From: DASUAS01 sp963819475
GTDB taxonomy: Bacteria > Actinomycetota > Acidimicrobiia > IMCC26256 > DASPTH01
Length of the DNA: 64,000 bases
Assembly (NCBI GenBank): GCA_963819475.1
Contig: CAWFWE010000003.1
Span: 248,001-312,000 of the forward strand
Direction: 5' to 3'
In this document: piece after piece, positions 27,614-35,960 of the stretch
Numbering within the stretch: position 1 is the stretch's first letter
Layout of the letters: every line of letters begins with the position of its first letter
Translations under genes and position numbers: made by a program
The notes under the pieces: generated by a model
The model's database searches: none
Told to the model about the DNA's origin: nothing
What the model saw: the letters and a program-made list of their open reading frames with translations, nothing else

Positions 27614-27675
27614 CCATGGGCTCGCTCGCTGCGCCGCGGGATGCCTGCGGCGCAGCCGTTCGCTCGCCGGCATGA
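27614..27675 (+). repeat. menB-menA junction insert: coupled micro-ORF with 10-bp hairpin
   Basis: ATG 27616 opens MGSLAAPRDACGAAVRSPA (19 codons), whose TGA overlaps the menA ATG as ATGA at 27672. The centre GCTGCGCCGC-GGGATGCCT-GCGGCGCAGC is a perfect 10-bp hairpin. The outer flanks match the reverse complement of the repeat after the anti-sigma gene. Length and coupling match the gatA-gatB insert (also 19 codons). Confidence 0.7.
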
Positions 27676-28544
27676 CGTCGGCGTCGCTGTGGGTGCAGGG
27701 AGCACGGCCGCGCACGTTGGGCGCGGCGGTGGCGCCGGTGCTCGTGGGGACGTCGGCGGCGGTGGCCGACGCCGACGGCGTGCGCTGGGGGCGCGCCGCG
27801 CTGGCGATGGTCGTGGCGCTGGCGCTGCAGGTGGGCGTCAACTACGCCAACGACTACTCCGATGGTGTGCGCGGCACCGACAAGGAGCGCAAGGGCCCGG
27901 TGCGCCTGACCGCGACCGGGCTGGCGGCGCCCGGTGCGGTGAAGCGGGCGGCGCTCCTCTCGTTCGGCGTGGCCGCGGTCGCGGGCCTGGTGCTCTCGCT
28001 GGTGGTCGACCCGTGGCTGCTGCTGGTGGGCGTGGCCGCCATCGCCGCCGCGTGGCTGTACACCGGCGGGCCCAAGCCGTACGGGTACCTCGGCCTGGGC
28101 GAGGTGATGGTGCTCGTGTTCTTCGGGTTCGTGGCGACGGTTGGTTCCGCGTACGTGCAGGTCGAATACGTGCCCGGCGCGGCGTGGTGGGGCTCGCTCG
28201 TCGTCGGGCTGCTGGCGTGCGCCATCCTCGTGGCCAACAACGTGCGCGACATCCCGACCGACGCGGTCGCCGGGAAGCGAACCCTCGCGGTGCGGGTCGG
28301 GGCGACGGCCGCGCGGCGCCTGTTCGTCGCGTGCTACGTCGGCTCCTTCCTCGCCGTCGTCGCCATCGGCATCACGCAACCGTGGGCGCTGCTCGGGCTG
28401 CTCGCGCTGCCGCTCGCGGTGGCGCCGGTGCGCACCGTCCTCACCCGCACCGATCCGCCGTCGTTGGTGTCGGCGCTGGTGCAGACGTCGAAGCTGGAAG
28501 TCGTCCTCGCGGTGCTGGTGAGCGTCGGCCTGTGCCTGTCCTGA
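27672..28544 (+). CDS. menA: 1,4-dihydroxy-2-naphthoate polyprenyltransferase
   Basis: MenA (290 aa) is the membrane UbiA-family enzyme that prenylates and decarboxylates dihydroxynaphthoate. It opens LWVQGARPRTLGAAVAPVL. The first Asp-rich motif is NYANDYSDGVRGTD and the second is NNVRDIPTDAVAGKRTLAVR, with KGPVRLTATGLAAP between. About nine hydrophobic helices are present. It overlaps menC by 13 bases, giving a menB-menA-menC operon. Confidence 0.95.
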   Translation: MTSASLWVQGARPRTLGAAVAPVLVGTSAAVADADGVRWGRAALAMVVALALQVGVNYANDYSDGVRGTDKERKGPVRLTATGLAAPGAVKRAALLSFGVAAVAGLVLSLVVDPWLLLVGVAAIAAAWLYTGGPKPYGYLGLGEVMVLVFFGFVATVGSAYVQVEYVPGAAWWGSLVVGLLACAILVANNVRDIPTDAVAGKRTLAVRVGATAARRLFVACYVGSFLAVVAIGITQPWALLGLLALPLAVAPVRTVLTRTDPPSLVSALVQTSKLEVVLAVLVSVGLCLS

Positions 28545-29368
28545 GCGAGCACCGCCTGCGGATCGGCGACCGCTTGGTCACCCTGCTCCGGGGCCCGGCC
28601 GGCTGGGGCGAGTGCTCGCCGTTGCCCGGCTACCCGAGCGATCCCGAGCGGTGTCGGCAGGCTGCGGAGGAGGCCGCGACCACCGGCTCGCCACCCACGG
28701 TGCGCGACCACGTGCCGGTGAACGCGCTGGTCGACGGGCCCTTCTCGGTGCAGGAGCTCCGCACCTACCCGGCGGTGAAGGTGAAGGTGCGCGACGCGTC
28801 CGGGCTCGCGCTCGTCGCCGCGGTGCGCAACGCGGTGGGACCGGATGTCAGGGTGCGCGTCGACGCCAACGGCGCGTGGGACGTCGACACCGCGGTGACG
28901 ATGATCACGCGCCTCGCCCGCCACGATCTCGAGTACGTCGAGCAGCCGGTCGCGACGCTCGACGACCTCGCGCGCGTGCGGCGACGGGTCGCGGTGCCGG
29001 TGGCAGCCGACGAATGCGTCCGCACGCTCGAAGACGCGCGCCGACTGAAGGTGCTCGGGGCTGCCGATGTGATCGTGCTCAAGCAGCAGCCGCTCGGTGG
29101 GGCGCGCGCCGCGCTCGACGTCGCCGACGCTGCGGGGGTCCCCGCAGTGGTGAGCTCGATGATGGAGACCTCGGTCGGGATTGCCGCGGGGGTGGCGCTC
29201 GCCGCCGCCCTCTCGGAGCTGCCCTACGCGTGCGGGCTGGCCACTCTCGACGGCATCGCCGGCGACGTGACGCACCATTCGCTGGTCCCGGTCGACGGCG
29301 CGCTGCCGGTGCGCCCGGTCGTCCCCGACGACGATCTCCTCGCGTGCTACCGGGACGACAGCAGGTGA
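28532..29368 (+). CDS. menC: o-Succinylbenzoate synthase
   Basis: A 278-residue enolase-superfamily enzyme that dehydrates SHCHC to o-succinylbenzoate. The pair of Lys residues and metal ligands are in place: TYPAVKVKVRD, RVRVDANGAW, LEYVEQPV, VAADECV and IVLKQQPLGG. It is shorter at the N-terminus than many family members, with the capping domain reduced to GWGECSPLPGYPSDPERC. GTG 28532 lies inside menA. Its 3' end overlaps the convergent menH by 22 bases. Confidence 0.92.
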   Translation: MPVLSEHRLRIGDRLVTLLRGPAGWGECSPLPGYPSDPERCRQAAEEAATTGSPPTVRDHVPVNALVDGPFSVQELRTYPAVKVKVRDASGLALVAAVRNAVGPDVRVRVDANGAWDVDTAVTMITRLARHDLEYVEQPVATLDDLARVRRRVAVPVAADECVRTLEDARRLKVLGAADVIVLKQQPLGGARAALDVADAAGVPAVVSSMMETSVGIAAGVALAAALSELPYACGLATLDGIAGDVTHHSLVPVDGALPVRPVVPDDDLLACYRDDSR

Positions 29369-30024
29369 GCGACCATCTCCGGCTGCTCGAGGTGGCACGC
29401 GTGGCCCACGCCCGGGACCACCTCCACCCGCGCCTGAGGGATCGCGTCCGCCATCCGCTGGGCGATCTCGCCGTACTTGGTGTCCCGCTCGCCCACGATC
29501 AGGAGCACCGGCATCCGCAGCTCGCCCAGCCGTTCCCAGTTCGACGGTTGCACGCCCTGCCCCAGGACGCGCAGCTGGTACGTCAACCGCTCGACGGTGT
29601 TCCGGGCCCGCCGCTCGTCGATGCCCGAGCGTTCGCGCGGCAGTGTCGCGAACAACGGTTGCGCGAGCCAGCGCTCGAGGAACGCGTCGACCCCGTCCCG
29701 CTCGATCTCCCACGCGAGGCGTTCGTCGGCCTCGCGACGTGCCGTGCGCTCCGCCTCGTCGGCGATGCCCGGCGACGCGCTCACCAGTACGAGTCGGTGC
29801 ACCACCTCGGGTCGGGCGAGCGCGAGGTGCAGGCACAATCGACCGCCCTGCGAGTAGCCGACGTAGGTGGCGGGCCCCACGTCGAGCGCAGCGGCCGTCG
29901 CGGTGAAGTCGTCGGCCACCGGGACCGCGACCGACTGGGTGTCGGTGGACAGCAACTCCATGACCGGAGCCCACGACGCCTCGGTCTGCGTGAACCCGTG
30001 CACGAACACGAACTCGGCCCTCAC
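29347..30024 (-). CDS. menH: Alpha/beta hydrolase, probable SHCHC synthase
   Basis: A 225-residue hydrolase fold: FVFVHGFTQTEASW, the nucleophile elbow YVGYSQGGRLCLHLAL, the acid in VLLIVGERDTKYGE and His in VPGVGHACHLEQPE. The context between menC and menD and the MenH-like GYSxGGRL motif indicate (1R,6R)-SHCHC synthase, which removes pyruvate from the MenD product. It lies on the opposite strand from menBACD. GTG 30024 uses a GGAGG that is one arm of a palindrome shared with menD. Confidence 0.82.
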   Translation of the reverse strand: MRAEFVFVHGFTQTEASWAPVMELLSTDTQSVAVPVADDFTATAAALDVGPATYVGYSQGGRLCLHLALARPEVVHRLVLVSASPGIADEAERTARREADERLAWEIERDGVDAFLERWLAQPLFATLPRERSGIDERRARNTVERLTYQLRVLGQGVQPSNWERLGELRMPVLLIVGERDTKYGEIAQRMADAIPQARVEVVPGVGHACHLEQPEMVAHLLSSR

Positions 30025-30037
30025 GGAGGCATCCTCC
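30025..30037. promoter_or_regulatory. Palindromic shared Shine-Dalgarno between menH and menD
   Basis: GGAGG-CAT-CCTCC: read rightward, GGAGG lies 9 bases before menD ATG 30039; read leftward, GGAGG lies 8 bases before menH GTG 30024. The two start codons are 14 bases apart, so the promoters must lie inside the opposite genes and the 5' ends of the mRNAs must be complementary. Confidence 0.7.
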
Positions 30038-30038
30038 C

Positions 30039-31781
30039 ATGACCCGCGACGCCACCACCGCCTTCGCCCGCACGCTCGTCGACGAGTGGGTGCGTCACGG
30101 TGTCGCCGACGCGTGCCTCGCGCCCGGGTCGCGGTCCGCACCGCTCGCGCTGGCGCTCGCGGGCGACGAGCGCATCCGCGTGCACGTGCTGCTCGACGAG
30201 CGGTCGGCGTCGTTCTTCGCCCTCGGCCTCGCCGCCGCGACCGGTCGCCCGGCACCGCTCCTGTGCACCTCCGGCACCGCCGCCGCCAACTTCCACCCGG
30301 CGGTGCTCGAGGCGCACCACGGGCGGGTCCCGATGATCGTGTGCACTGCCGACCGGCCGCCCGAGCTGCGCGACACCGGCGCGGGGCAGACCGTCGACCA
30401 GGTGAAGCTCTACGGCGCCGCGGTGCGTTGGTTCCACGAGGCGAACCTGCCCGCGGATCGAGCCGGCGTCGGTGCCGAATGGCGTGCGCTGGCGTCGCGG
30501 GCGATGGCCGAGGCCCTCGGGCCTCCTGCAGGCCCCGTGCACCTCGACCTGCCGTTCCGCGAGCCGCTCGTGCCATCGGGTGACGAGCTGGTCGACGCGC
30601 CCGGCCGATCCGACGACCGACCGTGGACTGCGCACGCGCCGGGGGTGCAGGCACCCTCGGTAGCGATGCTCGACGCGCTCGCGCACCTCGTGGCCGACCG
30701 GCCCCGGGGCCTCGTCGTCGCGGGTTGGGGCGCCGCCGCCCGGCCCGCGACCGTGCTGCGCTTCGCCGAGGCGGCCGGGTGGCCGGTGCTCGCCGACCCG
30801 CTCTCGAACCTCCGCGTGCCGGGCACCGTCGACGCGTACGACCCGGTGCTGCGCGACCCCGGGTTTGCCGGCGCCCACCGTCCCGACGTCGTGTTGCGCG
30901 TCGGCGCGCCCACCACCAACAAGGTGGCGCTCCAGTGGCTCGACCCGACCGTCGACCAGGTGGTGGTCGATCCCCACGGCGCGTGGCTCGACCCCCTGCA
31001 TGCCGCGAGCGATCGCATGGTCGCCGACGCCGAGCTCCTCCTCGGCGCGCTGGCCGACGCGGTCGACGTGATGGTCGACGAGGACTGGGTGGCGCGGTGG
31101 CGCACCGCCGACGATGCTGCCCGCGCCGCCCTCGACGCGCTGATCGACGGTTGGTCGGACCCGTTCGAAGGGCGGATCGCGCGTGATGTCGTGGCCGCGG
31201 CGCCCGCGGGCGCAGCGGTCGTGGTCGCGTCGAGCATGCCGGTCCGCGACGTCGAGAGCTTCGCCGCCGCACGTGAGGGCGTCACCTTCCACGCCAACCG
31301 CGGGGTCAACGGCATCGACGGCTTCGTGTCCACCGTGCTCGGCATCGCCGCCGCCGCCGACGGCACACCGACGGTCGCGCTGGTCGGCGACCTCTGCTTC
31401 CTGCACGACAGCAACGGTCTCCTCGGTGCGGCCGAGCGCGGCGTCGACGCCTCGTTCGTCGTGATCGACAACGGAGGCGGCGGCATCTTTTCGTTCCTGC
31501 CCCAGGCCGACCTCCCCGACCACTTCGAGTCGCTGTTCGGCACGCCCCAACCGGTCGACCTCGCCGCGCTGGCCACGGTCCATGGGCTCCCCGTTACCGA
31601 GGTCGACGCCGCTGAGGGGCTCGTGCCCGCGCTCGAGGACGCGGTGACCGCGGGCGGGGTGCGGGTGGTGCGAGTGCGCACCGACCGCGCTGACAACGTG
31701 ACCCGTCACCGCGAGGTGTGGGCCGCGGTCGCCGAGTCACTGCGCGGGGAGTTTCGCTCATCGAAAGCCACCGCGCAGTGA
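30039..31781 (+). CDS. menD: SEPHCHC synthase (MenD)
   Basis: Thiamine-diphosphate enzyme (580 aa) that adds the 2-ketoglutarate-derived succinic semialdehyde unit to isochorismate. Motifs: LAPGSRSAPLALAL, HVLLDERSASFFALGLA with the catalytic Glu, SGTAAANFHPAVLEA, ADRPPELRDTGAGQTVDQ, ANRGVNGIDGFVST and the ThDP-binding LVGDLCFLHDSNGLL...NGGGGIFSFLPQA. Length is standard. It converges on menF with 13 bases between stops. Confidence 0.96.
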   Translation: MTRDATTAFARTLVDEWVRHGVADACLAPGSRSAPLALALAGDERIRVHVLLDERSASFFALGLAAATGRPAPLLCTSGTAAANFHPAVLEAHHGRVPMIVCTADRPPELRDTGAGQTVDQVKLYGAAVRWFHEANLPADRAGVGAEWRALASRAMAEALGPPAGPVHLDLPFREPLVPSGDELVDAPGRSDDRPWTAHAPGVQAPSVAMLDALAHLVADRPRGLVVAGWGAAARPATVLRFAEAAGWPVLADPLSNLRVPGTVDAYDPVLRDPGFAGAHRPDVVLRVGAPTTNKVALQWLDPTVDQVVVDPHGAWLDPLHAASDRMVADAELLLGALADAVDVMVDEDWVARWRTADDAARAALDALIDGWSDPFEGRIARDVVAAAPAGAAVVVASSMPVRDVESFAAAREGVTFHANRGVNGIDGFVSTVLGIAAAADGTPTVALVGDLCFLHDSNGLLGAAERGVDASFVVIDNGGGGIFSFLPQADLPDHFESLFGTPQPVDLAALATVHGLPVTEVDAAEGLVPALEDAVTAGGVRVVRVRTDRADNVTRHREVWAAVAESLRGEFRSSKATAQ

Positions 31782-31794
31782 ACGCGCGTCGGGC

Positions 31795-32970
31795 TCAGGG
31801 GCGGATCAGCGCCCGGAGCATCGGCTCCAGCTTCGCCTGGGTCTCGGCCCACTCGGCGTCGGGCTCGGACCCGGCGACGATGCCGGCGCCGGCGACGAGT
31901 CGCGCCCGGGCGCCGTCGAGCTCGGCGCCGCGTAGGGCGATGGCCCACTCGCCGTCACCGCGGGCGTCGACCCAGCCGACCGGGCCGGCGTAGCGGCCGC
32001 GATCGAACCCCTCCAGCGCGCGGATGGCGGCGAGCGCGGCCGGGCGGGGCGTCCCGCCGACCGCAGGGGTGGGGTGCAGCAGCCTCGCCAGCTCGAGCGC
32101 TCCGGGCACCGGGGCGTGGAGTCGCCCGCGTATCGGCGTGGCGAGGTGCGCCACCGGGCCGAACACCGCCACCTCGGGCGTGCCGGCGACGGACAGCGCC
32201 GCGCACCGGGCGTCGAGCGCTTCGACGATGCCGTCGACCACGAAGCGGTGCTCGCGGGTGTCCTTCACCGACGCCGCCAGCGCGAGCAGCGCCTCGTCGC
32301 TGTCGGCGACGGTGGTGCCCGCGACCGGGCGCGACTCGACCACGTCACCGGTGCGCCGGACCAGCAGCTCGGGGCTGGCGCCGACGAAGCCGTCGCTGGC
32401 GTACACGAACGATCCGGGCTGCGACGCAACGAGACCGCGGACGATGTCGCGGGCGTCGAACGGCGTGTCCGCCTCGACCAGCACCTCGCGGGCGAGGACC
32501 ACCTTCTCGAGCTCGCCGCGTGCGATCGCGTCCAGCGCGCGCTCGACGGCCGACCGCCACTCGTCGCGCGACCGCGGCGCGGCCACCGTGAACCGCGTCG
32601 GCGGAACGACCGCGCCACCGATGTCGCGGCGCGACGGTCCGATCTCGGTGACCCATGCCCGCCCGTCGAGGGCACCGGCGATGCGGGCCGGGATCACCAG
32701 CTCGCCGGACACGTCGGGGTCGAACGGCAGCGCACCGACCGCGAGGGCGCCGGTGCCGGGCAGGCCGACGGCGTCGTCGGTCGCGATCGCGTCGAGCGCG
32801 GCACCGGCGTCGTCGGCGGCGATGCGGGCGGCGACGCCCGAGGTGACGAGACGAGTGCGGTGGTGCAACCAGGCGAAGCCATTGGGGTCGAACCCGTCGA
32901 GCACGTCGTCACCCGGGGCGACCTCGCGCGTGACCGCGCGCAACTGCGTGGGGGTCGGGGTGGTGGTCAT
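31795..32970 (-). CDS. menF: Isochorismate synthase
   Basis: A 391-residue chorismate-binding enzyme that converts chorismate to isochorismate, the entry to menaquinone. The conserved core reads ELEKVVLAREVLVEA, FVYASDGFVGASPELLVRR, SRPVAGTTVADSD, DTREHRFVVDGIVEALD, LHPTPAVGGTPRPAAL and AGAGIVAGSEPDAEWAETQAKLEPML. ATG overlaps the menG stop (ATGA), so it is coupled to menG. A siderophore-type EntC role is less likely given the men context. Confidence 0.92.
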   Translation of the reverse strand: MTTTPTPTQLRAVTREVAPGDDVLDGFDPNGFAWLHHRTRLVTSGVAARIAADDAGAALDAIATDDAVGLPGTGALAVGALPFDPDVSGELVIPARIAGALDGRAWVTEIGPSRRDIGGAVVPPTRFTVAAPRSRDEWRSAVERALDAIARGELEKVVLAREVLVEADTPFDARDIVRGLVASQPGSFVYASDGFVGASPELLVRRTGDVVESRPVAGTTVADSDEALLALAASVKDTREHRFVVDGIVEALDARCAALSVAGTPEVAVFGPVAHLATPIRGRLHAPVPGALELARLLHPTPAVGGTPRPAALAAIRALEGFDRGRYAGPVGWVDARGDGEWAIALRGAELDGARARLVAGAGIVAGSEPDAEWAETQAKLEPMLRALIRP

Positions 32971-33677
32971 GATCGCGTTCCCGTGAGCAGCAGCACCGAG
33001 CCCCCGGTGAAGGTGGTGTGCTGCACGTCGTCGAACCCTGCGGTCGCGAGCCGCTCCGCCAGGGCGGGCGCGGGCGGGAGGTAGGCGGTGCTCTTCGGAA
33101 GGTAGCGGTACGCCTCGGCGTCGTGCGCCAGCACCCGCCCGAGCAGTGGCACCGCGCCACGGAACCAGACCGCGTTGCCGGCGCGCATCACCGGGTTCGA
33201 CGGCACCGTGGCGTCGAGCGCGGCGAAGCGCCCGCCGGCGCGAAGCACCCGCGCACACTCCGCGAACACCGCGTCGAGGTCGACGAAGTTGCGCAACGCG
33301 AACCCGCAGGAGACCGCATCGAGCGCGCCGGTCGCCAGCGGCAGGCGCGCGCCGTCGGCGCGCACGAGCGGCGCGTCGGCGTGGGCGGCGGCCAGCATGC
33401 CGGCGGAGAAGTCGAGCCCGATGGGATCGCAGCCGCGCGCCGCGAGGTCGCGGCAGAGGTCGCCGGTGCCGCAGGCGAGGTCGAGCACCCGGGCGCCGGG
33501 TGGGACGCCCAGCGCGTCGACCGTGTGCTGGCGCCACCGCCGGTCGAGGCCCAACGAGATGATGCGGTTCATGCGGTCGTAGCGGGGCGCGAGCCGGTCG
33601 AACATGCCTTCGACCGCGTCGTGCTTGGCGTCGCCCTGCGGGAGCACGCCGTCGCGTCCGAGCACGGGCGTGTTCAC
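32967..33677 (-). CDS. menG: Demethylmenaquinone methyltransferase
   Basis: SAM-dependent methyltransferase of the UbiE/MenG family (236 aa), the last step of menaquinone synthesis. Motif I is VLDLACGTGDLCRDLA; family signatures are FDRLAPRYDRMNRIISLGLDRRW, SCGFALRNFVDLDAVFAECARVL and the conserved YRYLPKSTA. GTG start overlaps the stop of the upstream merR gene, so merR-menG-menF form one coupled transcript. Confidence 0.95.
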   Translation of the reverse strand: MNTPVLGRDGVLPQGDAKHDAVEGMFDRLAPRYDRMNRIISLGLDRRWRQHTVDALGVPPGARVLDLACGTGDLCRDLAARGCDPIGLDFSAGMLAAAHADAPLVRADGARLPLATGALDAVSCGFALRNFVDLDAVFAECARVLRAGGRFAALDATVPSNPVMRAGNAVWFRGAVPLLGRVLAHDAEAYRYLPKSTAYLPPAPALAERLATAGFDDVQHTTFTGGSVLLLTGTRS

Positions 33678-34474
33678 GAGGGATGCTCCCAGCCGGGCTC
33701 CTCGCGCGCGGCGGCGAGCTCGCTCGGGTCGCCGACCGCTTCGAGGTGCTCCTCCGCGACCTCGAGCAGGACGCTGCGGAAGTGGTTGGCGACCAGGGTC
33801 GTCACGGTCGGAAGGAGGGTGCGGAATGCCGCCACCAACCGCTCGGCCTTCTCGGCGTCGCTCAGGTCGCTGGTCTGGATCGGGTGCCGGACGTGGGTGT
33901 CGAACATCTCCACCGCATCGGCCGCGATCGCGCGGGTGGCGTCGTGGTGGCGGCGGGCGAGCGCGAGCAGGTCGGGCAGCGGGAAGCCGGCCTCGAGCAG
34001 GCGCAGCCCGGCGCGCAGGACGTCGGCGTCGGCCTCGGTGTAGCCGGTGATGCCGTCGCGCTGCTGGGGGACGATGAGCCCCTCACGCGCGACCGCGTCG
34101 AGGATGGGTGCGGGCACGCCGACGCGGGTGGCGAGGTCGTCGAGCGACAGCAGTTCGGCGTCGCCCGCCTGCGCGCCCGCCACCGCGGCCGCGAGGGGTA
34201 CGTCGGCGGCGTCGAGCTCACCGGCGAGCAGGCGCCGGATCACCGCCAGCGAGAAGCCCTGGCGCTGCAGCTCGCGGATGCGCTGGAGACGCTCGACGTG
34301 GTCGGCGCCGTACCAGGCGATGCGGCCCTCGCGCCGGGGCGGCAGCAGCAGCTGGCGCTTCTGGTAGAAGCGGATGGTGTCGACCGACACCTCGGCCCGC
34401 CGGGCCAGCTCCTCGACCCGGATGGCGTCGCCCGGTGGCGTCGTCGTTGTGGAGGCGACGTCCGCGGTTTCCAT
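33674..34474 (-). CDS. MerR-family transcriptional regulator
   Basis: A 266-residue regulator with an N-terminal MerR helix-turn-helix (IRVEELARRAEVSVDTIRFY, RIAWYGADHVERLQRIRELQRQGFSLAVIRRLL). A second helical half includes LDDLATRVGVPAPILDAVAREGLIVPQ, which looks like a degenerate second MerR domain, and a long C-terminal helical region with MFDTHVRHPIQTSDLSDAEK. No obvious effector Cys set. Leaderless ATG with TAGAAT 8 bases upstream and a palindrome in its spacer. Position at the head of menG-menF suggests it controls them and itself. Confidence 0.85.
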   Translation of the reverse strand: METADVASTTTTPPGDAIRVEELARRAEVSVDTIRFYQKRQLLLPPRREGRIAWYGADHVERLQRIRELQRQGFSLAVIRRLLAGELDAADVPLAAAVAGAQAGDAELLSLDDLATRVGVPAPILDAVAREGLIVPQQRDGITGYTEADADVLRAGLRLLEAGFPLPDLLALARRHHDATRAIAADAVEMFDTHVRHPIQTSDLSDAEKAERLVAAFRTLLPTVTTLVANHFRSVLLEVAEEHLEAVGDPSELAAAREEPGWEHPS

Positions 34475-34482
34475 GAGCGGGC

Positions 34483-34502
34483 ATTCTAGGAGCAGTTGCT
34501 CC
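34483..34502 (-). promoter_or_regulatory. merR-menG-menF promoter with 14-bp operator palindrome
   Basis: TAGAAT (34488-34483) is the -10; GGAGCA-GT-TGCTCC (34489-34502) is a perfect inverted repeat directly upstream, in the -10/-35 spacer. MerR regulators bind such spacer palindromes. Confidence 0.65.
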
Positions 34503-34544
34503 CGCGGTCACACCGAGAGCCGGCGTCGGCGCCGGTCCGCCGGT

Positions 34545-35867
34545 TCAGTCAGGGGGGAACTGGCGCGCGACGGGTGCATCCGAGAGCCGGACGTGCTCAC
34601 CCGTCGTGGGGTGCACGGCGTCGAACGCCGGTGCGATGGCGGTCGTCACGCTGTCGCCCAACGCGTCGGCGGCCTGCGGTCGGAGCAGTCGCCACATCAG
34701 CAGCAGGACCGCGAGCAGGACGGCGGCGCCCGCGGTGGTGGCGCGCAGGCCCACCTCGTCTGCGATCGCGCCCTGCACCACGCTGCCGATCGGGTAGAGC
34801 GCGCCGATGAGCATCATCAGCACGCTCACCACCCGGCCCCGCAGTGCGGCTGGTGCGCGCAGCTGCGCGATCGTCGTGAAGCTCGACAGCGAACCGAGGT
34901 AGAGGAAGCCGACGACGAAGATGGCGACGACCGCGACCGGCAGCGCCGGTGCCACGGCGTACGCCAGCAGTGCGACCGGCAGCGTCGCGAGGATGCCGAG
35001 CATCACCCGGCGGATCCCGAAGCGGGTGAACAGTGTGGCGAGGCTGAGGGCCATGCACACCGCCCCGAGGCCCTGCGCGGTCACGAGCGCGGCGGTCCCC
35101 AGCTTCTCCTCGTGGAACACCTTCAGCGCCACCGCCGGGATCAGCGCGATGAACGGCGCCGCGAGCAGCGAGTTGAGCGCCATGCACCCGACCACGAATC
35201 GGAGCGCGGGATCGCCGCGTACGAACCGGGCGCCCTCTCGGATCGACTGGACGATCGAGGCCTCTCGGCTCGACATCGGCGGCGGGAGGTGGAAGGAGGC
35301 CACCACGGCGAACACGGCGAAGAAGCTGAGGGTGTTGATCGCGAAGGCGAGCTCGTAGCCGCCGAGGCCGATCACGAGCCCGGCGAGGGCGGGGCCGATC
35401 ACGCGCCCGAGGTTCCACTGCGCCGACGAGAGCGCCACCGCACCCGGCACGTCCTCGCGCGGGACCAGGTCGGGCAGCATCGCCTGGTAGGCGGGGAAGC
35501 CGATGGCGTTGGCGCACCCCGCGCCGAGCACGATGAGCGTGACCAGCCCCGGGCTCGGATCGCCGAGGCTCGCGGCCAGGGTGAGCAGCCCGGCGAAGAG
35601 GATCTGCACCGACGTCGTGGTGAGCAGCAGGGTGCGCCGCGGAAGCCGGTCGGCGAGGGCGCCGCCGAGCGGGGCGAGCAGCGCGGTGGGCAGGAACCCC
35701 GCGGCGGCGACGAGCCCCGCCCACCCGGCCTGGCCGGTCGACGACGTCACCAGGATCCCGACGCCGACCGTCTCCATCCAGGTGCCGATGTTCGACACGA
35801 ACGCGCCCGCCCACAGCAGCGCGAAGCGCCGGTGCCGGAACGGGGCGAACGCGCTGGAGAGCTCCAC
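34545..35867 (-). CDS. MFS transporter (EntS/MFS_3 type)
   Basis: A 440-residue, about 12-helix secondary transporter. It opens FAPFRHRRFALLWAGAFVSNIGTWMETVGVG, typical of MFS_3 exporters, with the signature loop GGALADRLPRRTLLL between helices 2 and 3 and QWNLGRVIGPALAGLVIGLGG in helix 5. The short tail TTGEHVRLSDAPVARQFPPD is hydrophilic. Family members export siderophores, drugs or lipids; the substrate cannot be told. TACCGT lies 8 bases before GTG 35867. Confidence 0.86.
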   Translation of the reverse strand: MELSSAFAPFRHRRFALLWAGAFVSNIGTWMETVGVGILVTSSTGQAGWAGLVAAAGFLPTALLAPLGGALADRLPRRTLLLTTTSVQILFAGLLTLAASLGDPSPGLVTLIVLGAGCANAIGFPAYQAMLPDLVPREDVPGAVALSSAQWNLGRVIGPALAGLVIGLGGYELAFAINTLSFFAVFAVVASFHLPPPMSSREASIVQSIREGARFVRGDPALRFVVGCMALNSLLAAPFIALIPAVALKVFHEEKLGTAALVTAQGLGAVCMALSLATLFTRFGIRRVMLGILATLPVALLAYAVAPALPVAVVAIFVVGFLYLGSLSSFTTIAQLRAPAALRGRVVSVLMMLIGALYPIGSVVQGAIADEVGLRATTAGAAVLLAVLLLMWRLLRPQAADALGDSVTTAIAPAFDAVHPTTGEHVRLSDAPVARQFPPD

Positions 35868-35875
35868 CGTCGCCG

Positions 35876-35881
35876 ACGGTA
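35876..35881 (-). promoter_or_regulatory. -10 element of MFS transporter gene
   Basis: TACCGT on the minus strand, 8 bases before GTG 35867. Confidence 0.5.
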
Positions 35882-35960
35882 CCTGTCGGTCCCCGGGGCC
35901 CGGTCGGAGATCGGCGGTAGCGTGGGCTCCCCGCACGACGACATGACAGAGGTGGATGCG

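Noticed and set aside
27614..27671. Intrinsic terminator between menB and menA
   Set aside because: The hairpin is strong but has no T-tract, and the micro-ORF couples directly into menA, so read-through is expected.
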